NCBI GenBank assembly: GCA_025330725.1
Contig: JAIWND010000002.1
Coordinates: 1,240,001 to 1,304,000, forward strand
Direction of reading: 5' to 3'
Source: Chlamydoabsidia padenii
Lineage: Eukaryota; Mucoromycota; Mucoromycetes; Mucorales; Cunninghamellaceae
Length of the DNA stretch: 64,000 bases
Every line of letters starts with the position of its first letter. Within the stretch, counting starts at the first letter, position 1. Made by a program: the position numbers and the translations under genes. The notes under the pieces are model-generated. The model was not told the origin of the DNA and made no database searches. It worked only from the letters and a program-made list of their open reading frames with translations. Below are positions 1-11,860 of this stretch, one piece after another.

Positions 1-65
1 TTTTTTTTATATAACTCTGTCTGACACCTTACTCTTATTAATTATTCCCAAACTCTGACACAAGT

Positions 66-2405
66 ATGAAAGCATCACGAATACCTTGTTTAACTTCACA
101 CCAACCTCAACGATCTTCATCCTCTTTGTCTATTCAACAAGATACGACGGGCAAACAATCACCTGTCTCACCACCTTCTACTCCACTACTTTACTCACCC
201 GATCCATTAACACCCTCACCTTCTTCTTCCTTTCCGTCTCTCTCTTCCAAACGACCTCGACAAGTGATACCCATCCCAAGAGAAAACATTCAAGTCATGG
301 TGCGATGTCGACCTCCCTCGGATGTGGAAATACAAGCTAACGAACAAGATTGTTGGTTACTTCATTCTGAACAAGGCAATATAAAACTCAATGAATTAGA
401 TGGTCTCGTTTTTGAATATGGTAAGTCGGTGGTATGAAACTTTTAAAAACTGACTCACAACCCCCCCCCTCTTCTTTTATTACTTTAGACAAGGTGTTTG
501 GAGGAACGAACAATGCGGAAATCTATGAATATGGTATACAAAAACTGGTCAGGTAAGACAAGTAAAAGATCACCTCTTGTTTTTGTGTGTTTTGACTGAC
601 GGATGAACTTGTTGGGTATTAGGTCTACTATGGAAGGTTACAATGGTAAACAATAATCTTACATGTATTGTGCATATCAATAACAAATAGACATACTCAC
701 ATGATTTTTATTTATATAGGTACTGTCTTTGCCTATGGACAAACAGCCAGTGGAAAGACATACGTAAGTGTGATTCCAACCTTAATGTTGATCATCAAGT
801 ATCAAACTAACTCAGCTTTTATATAGACAATGGTAAATCACTCAAATATAGTATACAAGTATGATGAACTAATGTATATGTTGTTATGGTTATTGGATCC
901 ATTTTTAGACAGGTAAGTTTGATTATAAATACATCAAATGAAAACACTTTACTCACTCGTCCTTTTATGCGATAGGTACCAACCAAGAACCAGGGGTGAT
1001 TCCAAAGGCGGTGCGGGATGTATTTATGTACATAGAAGAAGAGGTAAACGAAATCAATATTGGGTCTGATTATCAACAGTTTACTCACACTCAATTCTAG
1101 GCAGTTGACCGGGAATTCTTGTTACAAGTATCATATATGGAAATATACAATGAAAAGATCAACGACTTGCTCAGCTCCACACACACAACAGCCGGCTTGT
1201 CGATCCGTATATCTAATAATGGACAGGTAGATATATAATATAGCAACACAGCATCAGATATTAACCCTCTTTATCTTGTAGGACTATGTTGAAAACCTTA
1301 CTACTATCCCTGTAACTACCCCTGAAGAGGTGATGGCCTTTATCAAACAAGGTGAAGGTAAGTCTTTTTTGGTTCGAGGTGGACAAATGGTTTGGCATTT
1401 ACTTTTTATCTCTATTTTTAGGACGGCGACATACCAGCGAAACCGACTTTAATGAAAACAGTAGCCGATCACATACTATTTTCCAATTGGTAAGTTGCTA
1501 ATAGGACAGACTTGTGTGGATCTAATGTCTTTATGTTTGTTTGTTTTTACTAGACTATTGAAAGCAAGTCAAGGGTCTCTTCATTTGATTCTGTGCGAAT
1601 CTCAAGATTGGTATGTATGAAAACAAAAAATAACATAATAAGGATCTAATATCTTTTTTATTGCATTCAATAGAACTTGATCGACTTGGCGGGATCCGAA
1701 AAAGTGGCAACCAACACCGAACGGCGTCAAGAAGGTGCATTCATCAATAAAAGGTAAACCATCAATCAAACATAAGCAAAGAACAAACGAATAACTCCTA
1801 TTTTGGTATCAAGTTTACTTACACTAGGCAAGGTCATCACTCATTTGAACGCAGGGTAAGATCAAATAACAAGAATAACACTCGATTCACTGACTGTTTT
1901 CTTTTTCTACTTAGGGCGAAACATATACCATATCGGGACTCCAAGCTGACAAGAATTCTCAGTGCATCACTCTCTGGCAATGATCGAGTGGCTGTCATTT
2001 GCACCATCAACCCTACTTGGAAATCAAAAGATGAATCGACCAATACTCTCCGTTTTGCTCAAGGGGTGAAGAAAATCGAAATCAATCCCAAGATCACACA
2101 AGTAAGTAGCATTAAAAAAAAAAAAAAGTGAACATCTGAAAAGGAAATGTACTCACCTTCTTTCAGATTAATCAACGGTCTAGCTTACGAAATTACAAGG
2201 AACAAATCATGCAACTTGAAACCCAGATGCAAAAAAAGACAGAGGTAAAAAAAGAAAAGTAAAAGTAAAAGGAAAAACAGCAAATACTAACCATTCTTCT
2301 TCTTCTTTTATGTGTCTACAGCAAGAGGCCGAAACCAAACAAAGGTAAACATTGAATCGTGCATTCACTTATGACGATATGTTCCTCTGCAACTAACTTG
2401 CACCG

Positions 2406-2441
<36 letters not shown>

Positions 2442-3457
2442 ATAGACTCTCTCGCTTACTCAGTTTGATTCTCACAAGCTCAAAAACGCCTGATGCCTCG
2501 GTAAGAAACACACAAGCAAAGTAAATGTCGGACTCACTCCTTTCATAATGAACTACTTAGGTGAACAAACTCGATGATGTAGGACTGGACCCCGGTGACT
2601 ATGTGAAGGAATGCGAAGAACACTTATCAGCAACAATCAATAAACACCTAGACGAAATCAACGAGAAGGAACAACATTTGCAACAACTAGATGATCGACT
2701 CTCTTTAAGTCAACAGAATCTCTATGAAAAGACAGCGGAGATAGACGAACTGCATGCGGCCATTGACCATTATAAGCGAATCATCGACAATCTACAATCC
2801 GATGTGGACACGTATCGCCTCAAATTAGCCCATGTCAATAAAAGGTCGGACGACATGGAATCAACCATGAACAAACGCCTCGTGGTTGCCGAAAACAGGG
2901 TGAAAGCTTTGGAAGCGCAACGACAAGTACAAGATCAAATCAAGATCCTCATGGAACAAGAACTGGATAACTGCAAGGCGGAATTGGAGCAAAGGAAGGA
3001 GGATATTCAGCTTGGGATGGTGGAATCACTATACGATGTTGTGGAAGAGCACGATGACAAGATGTTTGGTGATATCGATGGGTCCTGTGGACTGACAAAC
3101 GATCAACAACTCTTGGCAGACATGGAAAAGCGACTATTGGAATCCGATCAGCAAGTACAACACTATCAACATGAACTCGACAAGGAGTGTCAACAAGTCA
3201 TTGTTTATAAAATGACAATCCACCAAATGCAGGCTAGATTAGACAAGGTGGAAGCAGCATTGGAAAAGGCGACATTGGGACAAGAATCGGGTGATCGTAA
3301 AATACAACTATCAACAGAAACTTTGCCTCCTACTTTTGCAACGACGGTTTATGCCACCTCTAATATGACATTGACTTGTTTCCTTCTTCGCCATCTATAC
3401 TTTGACCAATGCGCATTCGTGTTGTTACTCACCTTTGGACTTTATTTATTCTTATAA
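66..3457 (+). CDS. Kinesin-7 (CENP-E-like) motor protein, 18 exons
   Basis: Microtubule motor of the CENP-E/Kip2 group. Joined exons give 750 residues in one frame (2253 nt). A Ser/Pro-rich leader (about 1-75) precedes the motor domain (about 76-400), with a P-loop GQTASGKTYTM near 154-164, the switch-I-like motif NENSSRSH, and the switch-II motif LIDLAGSE. The segment DREFLLQVSYMEIYNEKI strongly resembles CENP-E. A neck and long coiled coil follow. Exons: 66-420, 489-552, 623-645, 720-763, 827-832, 909-912, 976-1043, 1101-1226, 1282-1357, 1422-1489, 1554-1610, 1674-1753, 1814-1855, 1915-2101, 2167-2244, 2322-2344, 2446-2500, 2561-3457. Two adjacent micro-exons (6 and 4 nt) supply the end of the P-loop. 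The last ~45 residues are hydrophobic and unlike the rest, so a missed 3' intron is possible. The exact start is the first in-frame ATG and could lie further upstream of the window edge. Confidence 0.9.
827..832 (+). other. 6-nt micro-exon (Thr-Met of kinesin P-loop)
   Basis: The six bases ACAATG are flanked by a TATATAG acceptor and a GTAAAT donor. They encode the TM of the conserved GKTYTM motif. Flanking introns are 63 and 76 nt, normal for this genome. Without this exon and the next one the P-loop loses four invariant-region residues. Confidence 0.8.
909..912 (+). other. 4-nt micro-exon (Thr plus first base of Gly)
   Basis: The four bases ACAG lie between a TTTTTAG acceptor and a GTAAGT donor. 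Joined to the preceding micro-exon and the exon at 976 they read T-M-T-G-T-N-Q, as expected after a kinesin P-loop. The total exon length is divisible by three only when both micro-exons are included or both are handled exactly as drawn. Confidence 0.78.
2408..2436 (+). repeat. Poly-T tract, 29 nt, inside kinesin intron
   Basis: Uninterrupted T run just before the acceptor of the intron preceding the exon at 2446. It serves as an extreme polypyrimidine tract and is a likely length-variable site. Confidence 0.9.
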
Positions 3458-4025
3458 ATGACATCTTGTTATCATATGTATCACTCCTATTTTTATCAGC
3501 ACTAACTACTACATACTATCCATATAATTACTACATCTCCCCGATCCTCATGTCATCATCATCACCCCTTGTAAATACGCATACTATATATAAATAAAAT
3601 CTACTTTTTAACCATTAACAGTAAATCAATAAAAACCATGATATTATATCATCACTCTATTACATTGTAGAAATGGCATACATGATCTGACTTGGGACTG
3701 CACTGTGACAGAATTGAAAAAGACTAGTGGATGCTTCATTTTGATATAGGTTATGTACCACACCTGTCCTCGCTCGAATGCATTATATACTGTATTCAAA
3801 CCCGGCTTCCCAAAAGTGCAGATGGGTTCCTCAAATACTGTACTACACATTGTGACGCTCTGCATTATGATACAGTATCCCTTGATTCGACTAGCATATG
3901 TCTAAAGGAGATGGAGAAAAGAAAAACTGACTAGGATTGAGAATGAAACTTCTGCCTAAAAAAGGGAACTTCATGCACTCACATCAGCGGTTAGTAAGGG
4001 AGTCAACCCCTCCAGAAAAAAAGAA

Positions 4026-4038
4026 TTCAAATGCCGCC
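4026..4038. promoter_or_regulatory. Composite GGCGG/TTTGAA element upstream of F-box gene
   Basis: Reads GGCGGCATTTGAA on the minus strand, 116 bp before the ATG at 4154 and followed by the poly-T tract. One of the recurrent copies described in the findings. Confidence 0.6.
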
Positions 4039-4085
4039 CCTTTTTTTTTTGTCCACTTCACACGGGATCACCCCATTCTTTCCTC

Positions 4086-4089
<4 letters not shown>

Positions 4090-4133
<44 letters not shown>
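4090..4133 (+). repeat. Poly-T tract, 44 nt
   Basis: The longest homopolymer in the window, ending 20 bp before the F-box gene start codon. It probably sits in the core promoter or 5' UTR. Assembly length may be unreliable here. Confidence 0.9.
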
Positions 4134-4153
4134 CTTTGATACTTTTGGTCACA

Positions 4154-5316
4154 ATGGATAGGCTATTATCTAATGACACTATTATCAGCCACCTTGAAAA
4201 AGAATTAAATGATGATGATCTCTGTGCTTTGGCTTGTACTTGTAAATCCATCTTCACTTTATTGACAAATGAAGATTTTTGGAAAAGGTAAGGTGTAAAT
4301 AACAAACAAAAGAACCTACTCATTTTTATTTATTTTTGGCTAATTAGGAAAACTGAACAGGAATTTGGAAGTCTCTTTACGATCTATCACTTTTTTGCTT
4401 CGACCACGGTAGACGTAGCACCTGATCTAAAGATCAAGTACATGCATCCACCTTCCTCTGGTTGGCGAGTTTACTATCGAACGAAAGTCAACAAGCTATC
4501 TCAGACCAATCAATCCGCTTTGAAGAAACAAATCCAGCAAGAAGTCGACGATGCTACTGTGGTACTGGAAAAATGCATAGAAGAAGACAATAGTCTTTTT
4601 TTTAATCACCTTGTCTCCAAGATGTTATGGATTTTAGGTAAATCCCCACCTCTTGCACTAAATCATCTCTTTTAACTCGACCTTTTTTTTTGGGGGGGGG
4701 ATTTAATAGATCTTATTCCTCAACAAGGTGGCTGCTACTATATTCTGGCCAGTATACTTTATTATCTTCACCATGACCACCAAGCTAATGTCGTATTAAA
4801 AGAAGGACGACGTATGGATCCACAATGTCAATCTTTGGCTGCACTAGAGTTTGATCTCAACAATGAACAATGGCACCAACCATCATCACCCTTGTCGGAT
4901 CTCTCGCCACCACAACGACGACGATCTTCGCTTAAACTCCCAGTATTGGATCCCGACGGCACGGCATTATCGTCTCCCTTGATACATGTCCTCGATACTC
5001 TTTTTTGCTCTTTTGACAAGGATCAGGATGATGCTCTACGAAATGAAGAATTGGATCATTATGTATTCTCGACAAATGGACAGCATCCATCGGAAGACTT
5101 TTTGGCGGCTATGGGTCAACGATTTGGTGCTAATGATAAAGGATGGTTGACCAAAGCAGGATTTATGGTAGGTTTTTGAACAGGCCTATAGTTATGTGTA
5201 CTCATATCTCCTTCTTTTAGGCCTTTTATTTAGAACAAACATTGGGTGATCAAGATGAAACCAGAAAAGATATTGCTGCTCATGGATATGACCGCTGGAC
5301 ACTGCGCAAACTATGA
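4154..5316 (+). CDS. F-box protein with C-terminal EF-hand
   Basis: Four exons (4154-4287, 4348-4637, 4710-5167, 5221-5316) give 325 residues. Residues about 1-45 look like an F-box (LLSNDTIISHLEKELNDDDL, then ACTCKSIFTLLTNEDFWKR), which would bind Skp1 in an SCF ubiquitin ligase. The middle is helical with a repeat-like YYILASILYYLHHDHQANV segment. Near residue 220 there is a canonical 12-residue EF-hand loop, DKDQDDALRNEE, with acidic residues at positions 1, 3, 5 and 12. This suggests calcium-responsive substrate selection, which is inference. The ATG at 4154 follows a pyrimidine tract, and the upstream frame contains only homopolymer translation. The ortholog name is not certain. Confidence 0.82.
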
Positions 5317-5580
5317 TTACCCTCCTCTCCTTTCAGCATAATTAGATTATATGTATACCCATCCATTCTCACTCCCTCCACACCCTAGTTAGACCTTAAC
5401 TTGTAATACTTGTTATACGAATAAAAACCATCTTTTCCAATTATTGATTTATTTTAATACACATATGATACATACGACAACAATGTCTTTTATTTTATTT
5501 TATTCCAAATCAACAAAAAAAAAAAAAAAACAGGGGGAAGGGTCTAAATTGGTAAACTATAACTATACTTGATAAAAAAT

Positions 5581-7158
5581 CTATTCTACAATGTATTTCT
5601 TCAATTCCCTTAATCGTTCCACGGCTTGATCCAACACATCATCAGTCTTGCAGTAGGCAAACCGAGCAAAGTCCTTGGCCAGAGTCCAATGTTCCTTGGT
5701 ATAGAATTCAGAGGGTGGAATAGAACAGACACCGATTTCCTTGGTTAGCCAGTAACACATCTTGAAGTCTTCACCACGATGATCCAAGATTTCCGGGAAT
5801 TTGTAATCGGCAGGGTACTTGATCTTTGATGTGTTGACCAAGATATAATAAGCACCTTGAGGACAAGTATAAGGTAAACCAAGATCGTCAAACACCTTTG
5901 AGAGTCGGCTACGCTTTTGCAGATAGTCGGCCACTTGGTCTTGGAAGAGAGGTTGAGTGAGTGAGGCTTCCAGTCCGGCGGCAATAGCTTCTTGACAAGG
6001 AGAGTTTACACAAAACACTACACGAGTTTGAGCCGCCAAAGCATACTTTATCAAATGTTCAGGACCAATTAACCATCCCACGCGCCAGCCTGTCGATGCA
6101 AAACTCTTGCCACCGGATCCGACTGTCAAGGTACGTTCCCAGAATCCATCCAATGCTGCAATACGAGGGAATTTTTCAAGAGGTGGGTAATATAATCGAT
6201 CATACTATTAAATGGAGAGAGAAGAGTGAGTTCATCCTACTTTTTCTTTTCTCTTTTTATACATACCACTTCATCTGTCAAGATGATCAAATCATGATCC
6301 TCAGCCACCTTTCCAATCGCACGCAATTCATCTTCATTAAAGACCTTGCCAATAGGATTATGAGGAGTATTCAGTACAATCATCTTGGTTCGACTGGTCA
6401 CTTTGGATCGAAGTTCATCAATGTCCAATCGCCATTCGCTTGAAGAGATAGTTTGGCTTGAGGCATGAGCAGGAGCACGCAAAGGGACATAGACAGGTTT
6501 ACCACCATTCATGGTAATATTGGACTAGTCATGTTAAATAAAAGTCATAGGAGAGGATTAGTTTGATATATCATCCATCAATATTGATTAAAGACTTACA
6601 ATGTATTGATCAAAAAAGGGTTCCATCAAGATCACTTCTGAGCCTTCATCCAAGAATCCAGCAAAAGTAGCAAACATGGCATTATTGGCACCAGCGGAGA
6701 CGATGATATTTGTTTCAGGATCCAATTGACGGCCAAATTCAGGACTGTAGGAAGCCGCCAAAGCATTTCGAAGTCTGGGTCGACCACGAGGATGACTGTA
6801 TTGATTAGCTTCAACACGATCCAAAGCTTCTTTGGCAGCATTTTGTACTGCTTCAGGTGGACCAAAACTATTAATTAAAGTTGAAAAAAAAAAAAAAAAA
6901 AAAAAGATTAGTGACCCCTCCCCCAGTGTCAGCCCCCCATTCAACTTACTTCATGAATCCTTGACCCAAATTGATGGCTTTAGTTTCGGCAGCCAAAGGG
7001 GTGAAGATAGACCAGACTACGATTCAAAAATAAAACAAATAAAAAGGGATTTGTCAATATGCGTGTCAAACTAGTGTCTTTTTTTTCTTTTCTACATTAC
7101 CATCTTGTTCAAAATTAGCAACACGTTGAGCTGGGGTAAACTTTGGAGTGGATGACAT
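5581..7158 (-). CDS. BNA3: Kynurenine--oxoglutarate aminotransferase (Bna3-like)
   Basis: PLP-dependent class I aminotransferase that converts kynurenine to kynurenic acid, probably with cysteine-conjugate beta-lyase side activity as in the family. Five exons (7101-7158, 6950-7016, 6600-6867, 6267-6524, 5581-6204) give 424 residues, typical for the family. Visible hallmarks are NLGQGFMNFGPP near the N terminus, NTPHNPIGKVF, LTDEVYDRLYY, the PLP lysine in SGGKSFASTGWRVGW, and a C-terminal domain ending FARFAYCKTDDVLDQAVERL. No clear mitochondrial leader is seen, so a cytosolic form is likely. The first exon begins MSSTPKFTPAQRVANFEQD. Other KAT/CCBL paralogs cannot be excluded. Confidence 0.92.
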
Positions 7159-7406
7159 TTTTGACACGGTGGAATATGATAGTCGACGATAGGAAGAAGA
7201 TAAAAGGACAGAAGAACGTCGAATAAACATCCAATGATAGAGAAAGAGAGAGAAAAAGAGAGAGTTTAAAAGGGGGAAGCGGGACCAGAAAGGGAGAAGA
7301 AAAAAAATATAGATTTAACCGATCGGTATTTCAATTCAGGCGAATCAGATTCGATCAAAATGACACCAACACTAACGATTTCCCGCTGATTCATGCTGTT
7401 TTTTTA

Positions 7407-8767
7407 TTACTGAATATTGCTGATGAATGGTATTGATAATAGCTGGGAAGCAGAAAGTCTACGATCAGGATCAGGATCCAACATTTGATAAAGAACCGAA
7501 CTCATCTTTGAATCTTCCAATGGGGCAAAGGGAACAAAGGAGCGGGAATAGAACGTATTGAGATATGCTCGGTAGTAAGGATCAGAAGATTGCGCTGAAG
7601 CAAAGATAGTGCCTTTAAAATACATGCAACAATACACAATGGCAGCTGACCATACATCCACCTTGGAACCTTGGTAGCCTAAATCACTTTTTAGTGTTTT
7701 TCGTACAGAGGAAGAGGAGGATGTGGTGGATGATGATGCTTTTGATAAATGACAAGAGAGGATCACATTGTCTTTTTTGCCTGTTTTCACAAACACTTCG
7801 GGAGCGATAAATGCAAGTGAGCCACAAAATCCATCGGAAAGGCGACTATGCCGTTGCCATGTTTCACAAAATACATCCGCAACACCGAAATCAGTTATCT
7901 TAAGAATGCTACCATCCCCACTTAAGAGCAGGTTCTCTGGTTTAATATCCCTACAAAAGAAAAGGGGAAGATGAGACAAAAGCGGTGTTTGAAAATGTCG
8001 GAGTGTATATTCATTCATGCAAAACTTACCTGTGGGCCACTCCTAAAGAGTGCAAGTAATCCAGACCCAAAAGTAGCTGTTTAAAGTACGAGTTCATTTT
8101 GGTCCATGTTACTCTATTTTTTTTAATGGCATGATAAAGATCTCCACCAGAACACTTTTAATGGACGGGTGAGTTTTTGTCTTTTTTTAGATTGGAATGT
8201 TGATGGTTTAGTTTTCTAGAGAATACCTACAAATTCCATCACAATACAGTATCGGTTGGATACATCTGTGATAAGATCCCATGTTTTAACAATATTTGGA
8301 TGGTTTATGGACGATGCAATGCAATATTCACTGATGAGTCGTTTCATGTATTTGCCATGATGCTCGGTGCGTTTGACTTTTTTGAATATCTTTACAGCAT
8401 AAAACTCCGCAGTCGGAGTTAAATCAGCATGAATTTTCTCTGCTGTGCTATTGGAATGATGGTTTCTTGATTTGATTAATCGTACGGTAGCATAAGTGCC
8501 TCGTCCAACAACCCCATTCTGAAGCTGACCATAGCGGGATTCCAATAATGAAGCATGCTGACGGTCTTTGAAATGGATACACCGCTGAAGAAAGGAACGT
8601 TTGCTACGATCGTTGCATTGCTCGGAGGAATAGGACGATAAAGAGGAAGAGCATGTGGAAGATGAAAACAGGACGTTGGTTTGTTCATCTTGATTGCCCT
8701 GACGAGTTGGTTTTTCATCCAAAATGAATGGATGGAAAGAACGGGGGAAGATACATTGATTGGCCAT
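7407..8767 (-). CDS. Ser/Thr protein kinase, Sat4/Hal4-Hal5/Npr1 group
   Basis: Three exons (8231-8767, 8030-8154, 7407-7950) give 401 residues. A Ser-rich N-terminal region (about 1-75) precedes a full kinase domain: glycine loop GRGTYATVRL, VAIK-like lysine in FYAVKIFKK, catalytic loop HRDIKPENLL, DFG in KITDFGVADVF, and APE in AFIAPEVF. The activation segment and the WSAAIVYCCMYFKGTIF helix match fungal NPR/HAL kinases, which control nutrient permeases and cation homeostasis in yeast. A Ser/Thr-rich insert (about 285-305) lies after the APE motif. The ATG at 8767 precedes the Ser-rich region; an upstream ATG at 8838 is in another frame. The assignment to one yeast paralog is uncertain. Confidence 0.86.
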
Positions 8768-9268
8768 AGGTATATAAATTGACTAAAAAAGAATAAAGTA
8801 AAGATAAAACGTTTTTTTTTTTCTTCTTCTTCTTTCATGGGGTCATGTTAAAAGTAAGTAAAAAAAGGAGAAAAAGGAAGACCACTATGTATTAAAGACG
8901 AATGGGAAGGGGGTTATTTTCTCATAAATACAATAGGTTTAAAGTATCGTCGACATTTATATGGTAGCATCCGTTCATCGCCTCCTTTTTGTTGGTTCAC
9001 CCCCTGCCGAGCTTAATGCACACTAATGCTTATGCTTCAAAAAAAAAAAAAAAAAGGCGATGGTTGTTACTTCAATATACTTCCAGATCTTCTCCTAATT
9101 AAACCTTTCTCTAAAAACATTTATTAGACAAGCATGATAGTATCATTCTTTCATAAACCATTATGATTCAAATACATTTTTATTAAATAAATAAAAAAAG
9201 TCAATTGTTTGACCAGACACAGGTTGTTAATAAATACACTAATATACTATACTATTTCTAAATCCATG
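8768..9268. other. Intergenic: kinase 5' flank and PSMD5 3' flank
   Basis: No supported coding sequence. It contains a poly-A run near 9040-9054. The last ~100 nt are AT-rich, as expected for the PSMD5 3' UTR. I see no copy of the composite promoter element upstream of the kinase. Confidence 0.5.
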
Positions 9269-11588
9269 TCACCCGCTTTCCATAGCAGTTGTCACCTGAG
9301 TGGGTTGGTAATAGGGCCCTTGACGCACATACTGGGTCAATAGAGGGTAATGGCGCCCCAAAGTAGATTCGGCATCGGTATTTCCTTCCACTAGCATTTT
9401 AACTACCGCATATTTCCACACCTATGTGATGTTAATGAAACCGATTAGTCCAATCATCGTATCCTCTCTTGTGTGGTCCATTACCTGTCCTGATTCGGTG
9501 TACTCGTTAGATCGATCCAAGAGATAACCCAAGAATTCAAAACATTGTGAGATTTCCTATAGTAATAAAGAAGAAGAAGAAGAATAGTGAGTTCCAACTA
9601 CCACCTGTCTTTTTCTTTTTTCTTTTTTCCTTTTTAACTAACCTGTCGACCCCATTTATGAGATGCAATAGAAACCAATAAAGCAAAACCCGCTATTCGT
9701 AAATTTTCCACTGGTTGCTTGACTAGATTCATCAAATTTCTGATGCCATTTCCATTTTCGCCCCCTGTCACCGAGAATATCAATTCAGGCCATCCGTTAG
9801 TTTGACAATAGCTTTTTATGTTTTTGCTTTTTTTGTTTTGTTTTCATGATTACCTGGTATGGATTGATACACTGACAATGTTCTTTGTTCTACCTCTTCA
9901 GTGGATTGTTCGATATCGCTAAAGTTTTAAAATAATTGTTAGTATGGATTAGCCTATATCATTGGCTTGTGTTACCTGACTCCAACCAATTTGGAAAACG
10001 ACTGAAGCAGGACCACCTTTATATCCCCACTGGCAGTCCGAGCTAGTTGATAGAGTTTTTCCATGAGCATATTTGTAGTTTGCAGGAGGCGTAATCCATT
10101 CAAGTGACACCCGATCAAGCCGATACTTGCCAATGCAACGGTCTATGTTTCAAAGAAGAGAGAGAGAGAATCAGTAATGTAAGGGACACCCCGTTTACAG
10201 TAACCTTATTATGCATCGATTCTGTACCCTTACCTGAATCTCCTTGTTGTCGCAGTCTACATATCTTTCCAATCGTTCCAATACATGATTTCCTTGTTGT
10301 ATAGTTGAAAAATTCACATCCTACAGTATTTATATAAAGTCACGGTAAGTTCCTATTCTCTTCCTTTTTTTTTTTATTGTTTACCTTGTTTTCCCCTAGG
10401 CTGCCAAGTAGCTTGATAATGGCACATTTGGTCAGGACCAAAGCTACATCTTGATCATCATCCATGTCCAATACAGCAGTCAGTTTATCCAACAATTGAG
10501 CCCTATTCAAAAACTGGTATCCAGAGGCAGTAGCAGCCACCTATATCATCAATTGTTTAATTAAGCAGACAGCATAAAAGACATTAGCAAGTTCCACCAA
10601 GTATTGTTATACCGACTTGCCTCGTTCAGCAGTTCGATAGCGTTCATTCGTAGGAGAAGATCATCCGTATTCAATTCCTCCAACAATCGTGCCAAAATAC
10701 CAGAGGATTCACATAACCTAAAAGCGTGATCAGAATGTCCGGCAATTTTCATAATCAGATCATACACACGGAAACTGTAGGTTCCATTCCTAAGTACAAG
10801 TTAAAATGTCAGTGTGGATCAGTTTCAAGTTTAGTTACTGACTTACACCTGCATGATGGCTTGTAAAAATTGAGTGGCGGACGATTGGAAAAAGTGTTCA
10901 CACCCTTCATTCGTAAGGCATACCTATTGATTAATCATCAAATTAGTAATGTCCCACAGTCCCTTGTCGTTACTTGCCTTTTCCAAAATATCAGCTGCTT
11001 TGCAAGCGGTCCTTGTGTCTTGGAAGGCAATAGTCGTCACCACCATGGGCAGAATGTCAGAATCAACCTAATGCAAACAAACGTGTTAACAATACGTAGA
11101 ATATATATATTGGTGAGAAGAGCTTACCATTGCAATAGATTCCGTTGTGCTAGCCAGTGACTTTTCCACTTGTCGCAAAGATAGGTGTCGGATAACTGGT
11201 GAAAAGTGTTGAAGACCTTGTTCCAAGTAAATCTTGTTTTCGCCTTGAGAGACAACAGAATACGGAAAAGGGCCAAGTAACTTGTTGATCAGATCACACA
11301 AGGCGGTAGTAAGATTATTGGTATCAGTGTCGTCATTATCAGCACAGGTGCTTAATACACCATAGAGTTGAGAGAGAGGAAGAAGGGTCAGGATGTGTTG
11401 CGCTTGTGTGGGTGTAAGAGAATCTAGAGATAAAAATAAAAATGTTAGTCCACGACTTTGTAACGGGATAACGTATTACCTCCTAATGTTGTCAAAAGAG
11501 TGACGACGGCCAATCTTTTTTCTTCGTTAGATGTATTAGATGTTAAAGCTTTTTGAGCTCGTTCCAGTGGTGATTCAATGGATGGCAT
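9269..11588 (-). CDS. 26S proteasome assembly chaperone PSMD5/Hsm3 (S5b)
   Basis: HEAT/armadillo-repeat chaperone that binds the Rpt1-Rpt2-Rpn1 module during assembly of the 19S base. About twelve short exons run from the start MPSIESPLERAQKALTSN (ATG at 11588) to a C terminus ending TTAMESG (TGA at 9269-9271). Repeats of paired helices are visible, for example the segment IRHLSLRQVEKSLASTTESI, the segment GILARLLEELNTDDLLLRMN, and VALASIGLIGCHLNGLRLLQ. The pattern of N-terminal leucine-rich HEAT repeats and the C-terminal GRHYPLLTQYVRQGPYY segment matches PSMD5-family proteins, including the long terminal repeat array. I give no symbol because yeast (HSM3) and animal (PSMD5) names differ. 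Exon borders inside the repeats were not all fixed to the base. Confidence 0.8.
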
Positions 11589-11627
11589 GGTTGCGTTTAT
11601 TGATCAGAAAAGAAAAGGAAGAAGAGA

Positions 11628-11629
<2 letters not shown>

Positions 11630-11659
<30 letters not shown>
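11630..11659. repeat. Poly-A tract (poly-T in PSMD5 sense)
   Basis: About 30 A on the plus strand, directly upstream of the PSMD5 start. It lies between the composite element at 11685 and the ATG, the same order as in other promoters of this window. Confidence 0.85.
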
Positions 11660-11662
<3 letters not shown>

Positions 11663-11684
11663 AGAGAACGAAATAAACCCGACA

Positions 11685-11697
11685 TTCAAATCCCGCC
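11685..11697. promoter_or_regulatory. Perfect GGCGGGATTTGAA element upstream of PSMD5
   Basis: Exact consensus on the minus strand (sense for PSMD5), 97 bp before the ATG. A TTCGAA-like half follows at 11700. Confidence 0.7.
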
Positions 11698-11860
11698 ATT
11701 CGAAGTTTAATTTTTGTAGCATTAATCATCCAACACATCCTCCAAAAGCTTTGCACGTATCGTGGGTGGAGACTTGACATGCTGAAAGTATGAATTGGAA
11801 CTTTATTATTGCCATTGTGTGTGTACCTTACAAAATAGTGACAAGGAGAGTATGATTTGG

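Larger units (their letters stand above)
3458..4153. other. Intergenic: kinesin 3' end and F-box gene promoter
   Basis: No convincing coding region. The first part holds AATAAA-like signals (near 3592 and 3627) suitable for the kinesin 3' end. The last 130 nt hold the composite promoter element and a 44-nt poly-T tract before the next start codon. A minus-strand ORF at 3644-3865 has no recognisable domain. Confidence 0.6.

Noticed and set aside
4027..4323. ORFs on both strands over the poly-T tract near 4090
   Set aside because: They are poly-Phe and poly-Lys translations of a homopolymer; the real gene begins at 4154.
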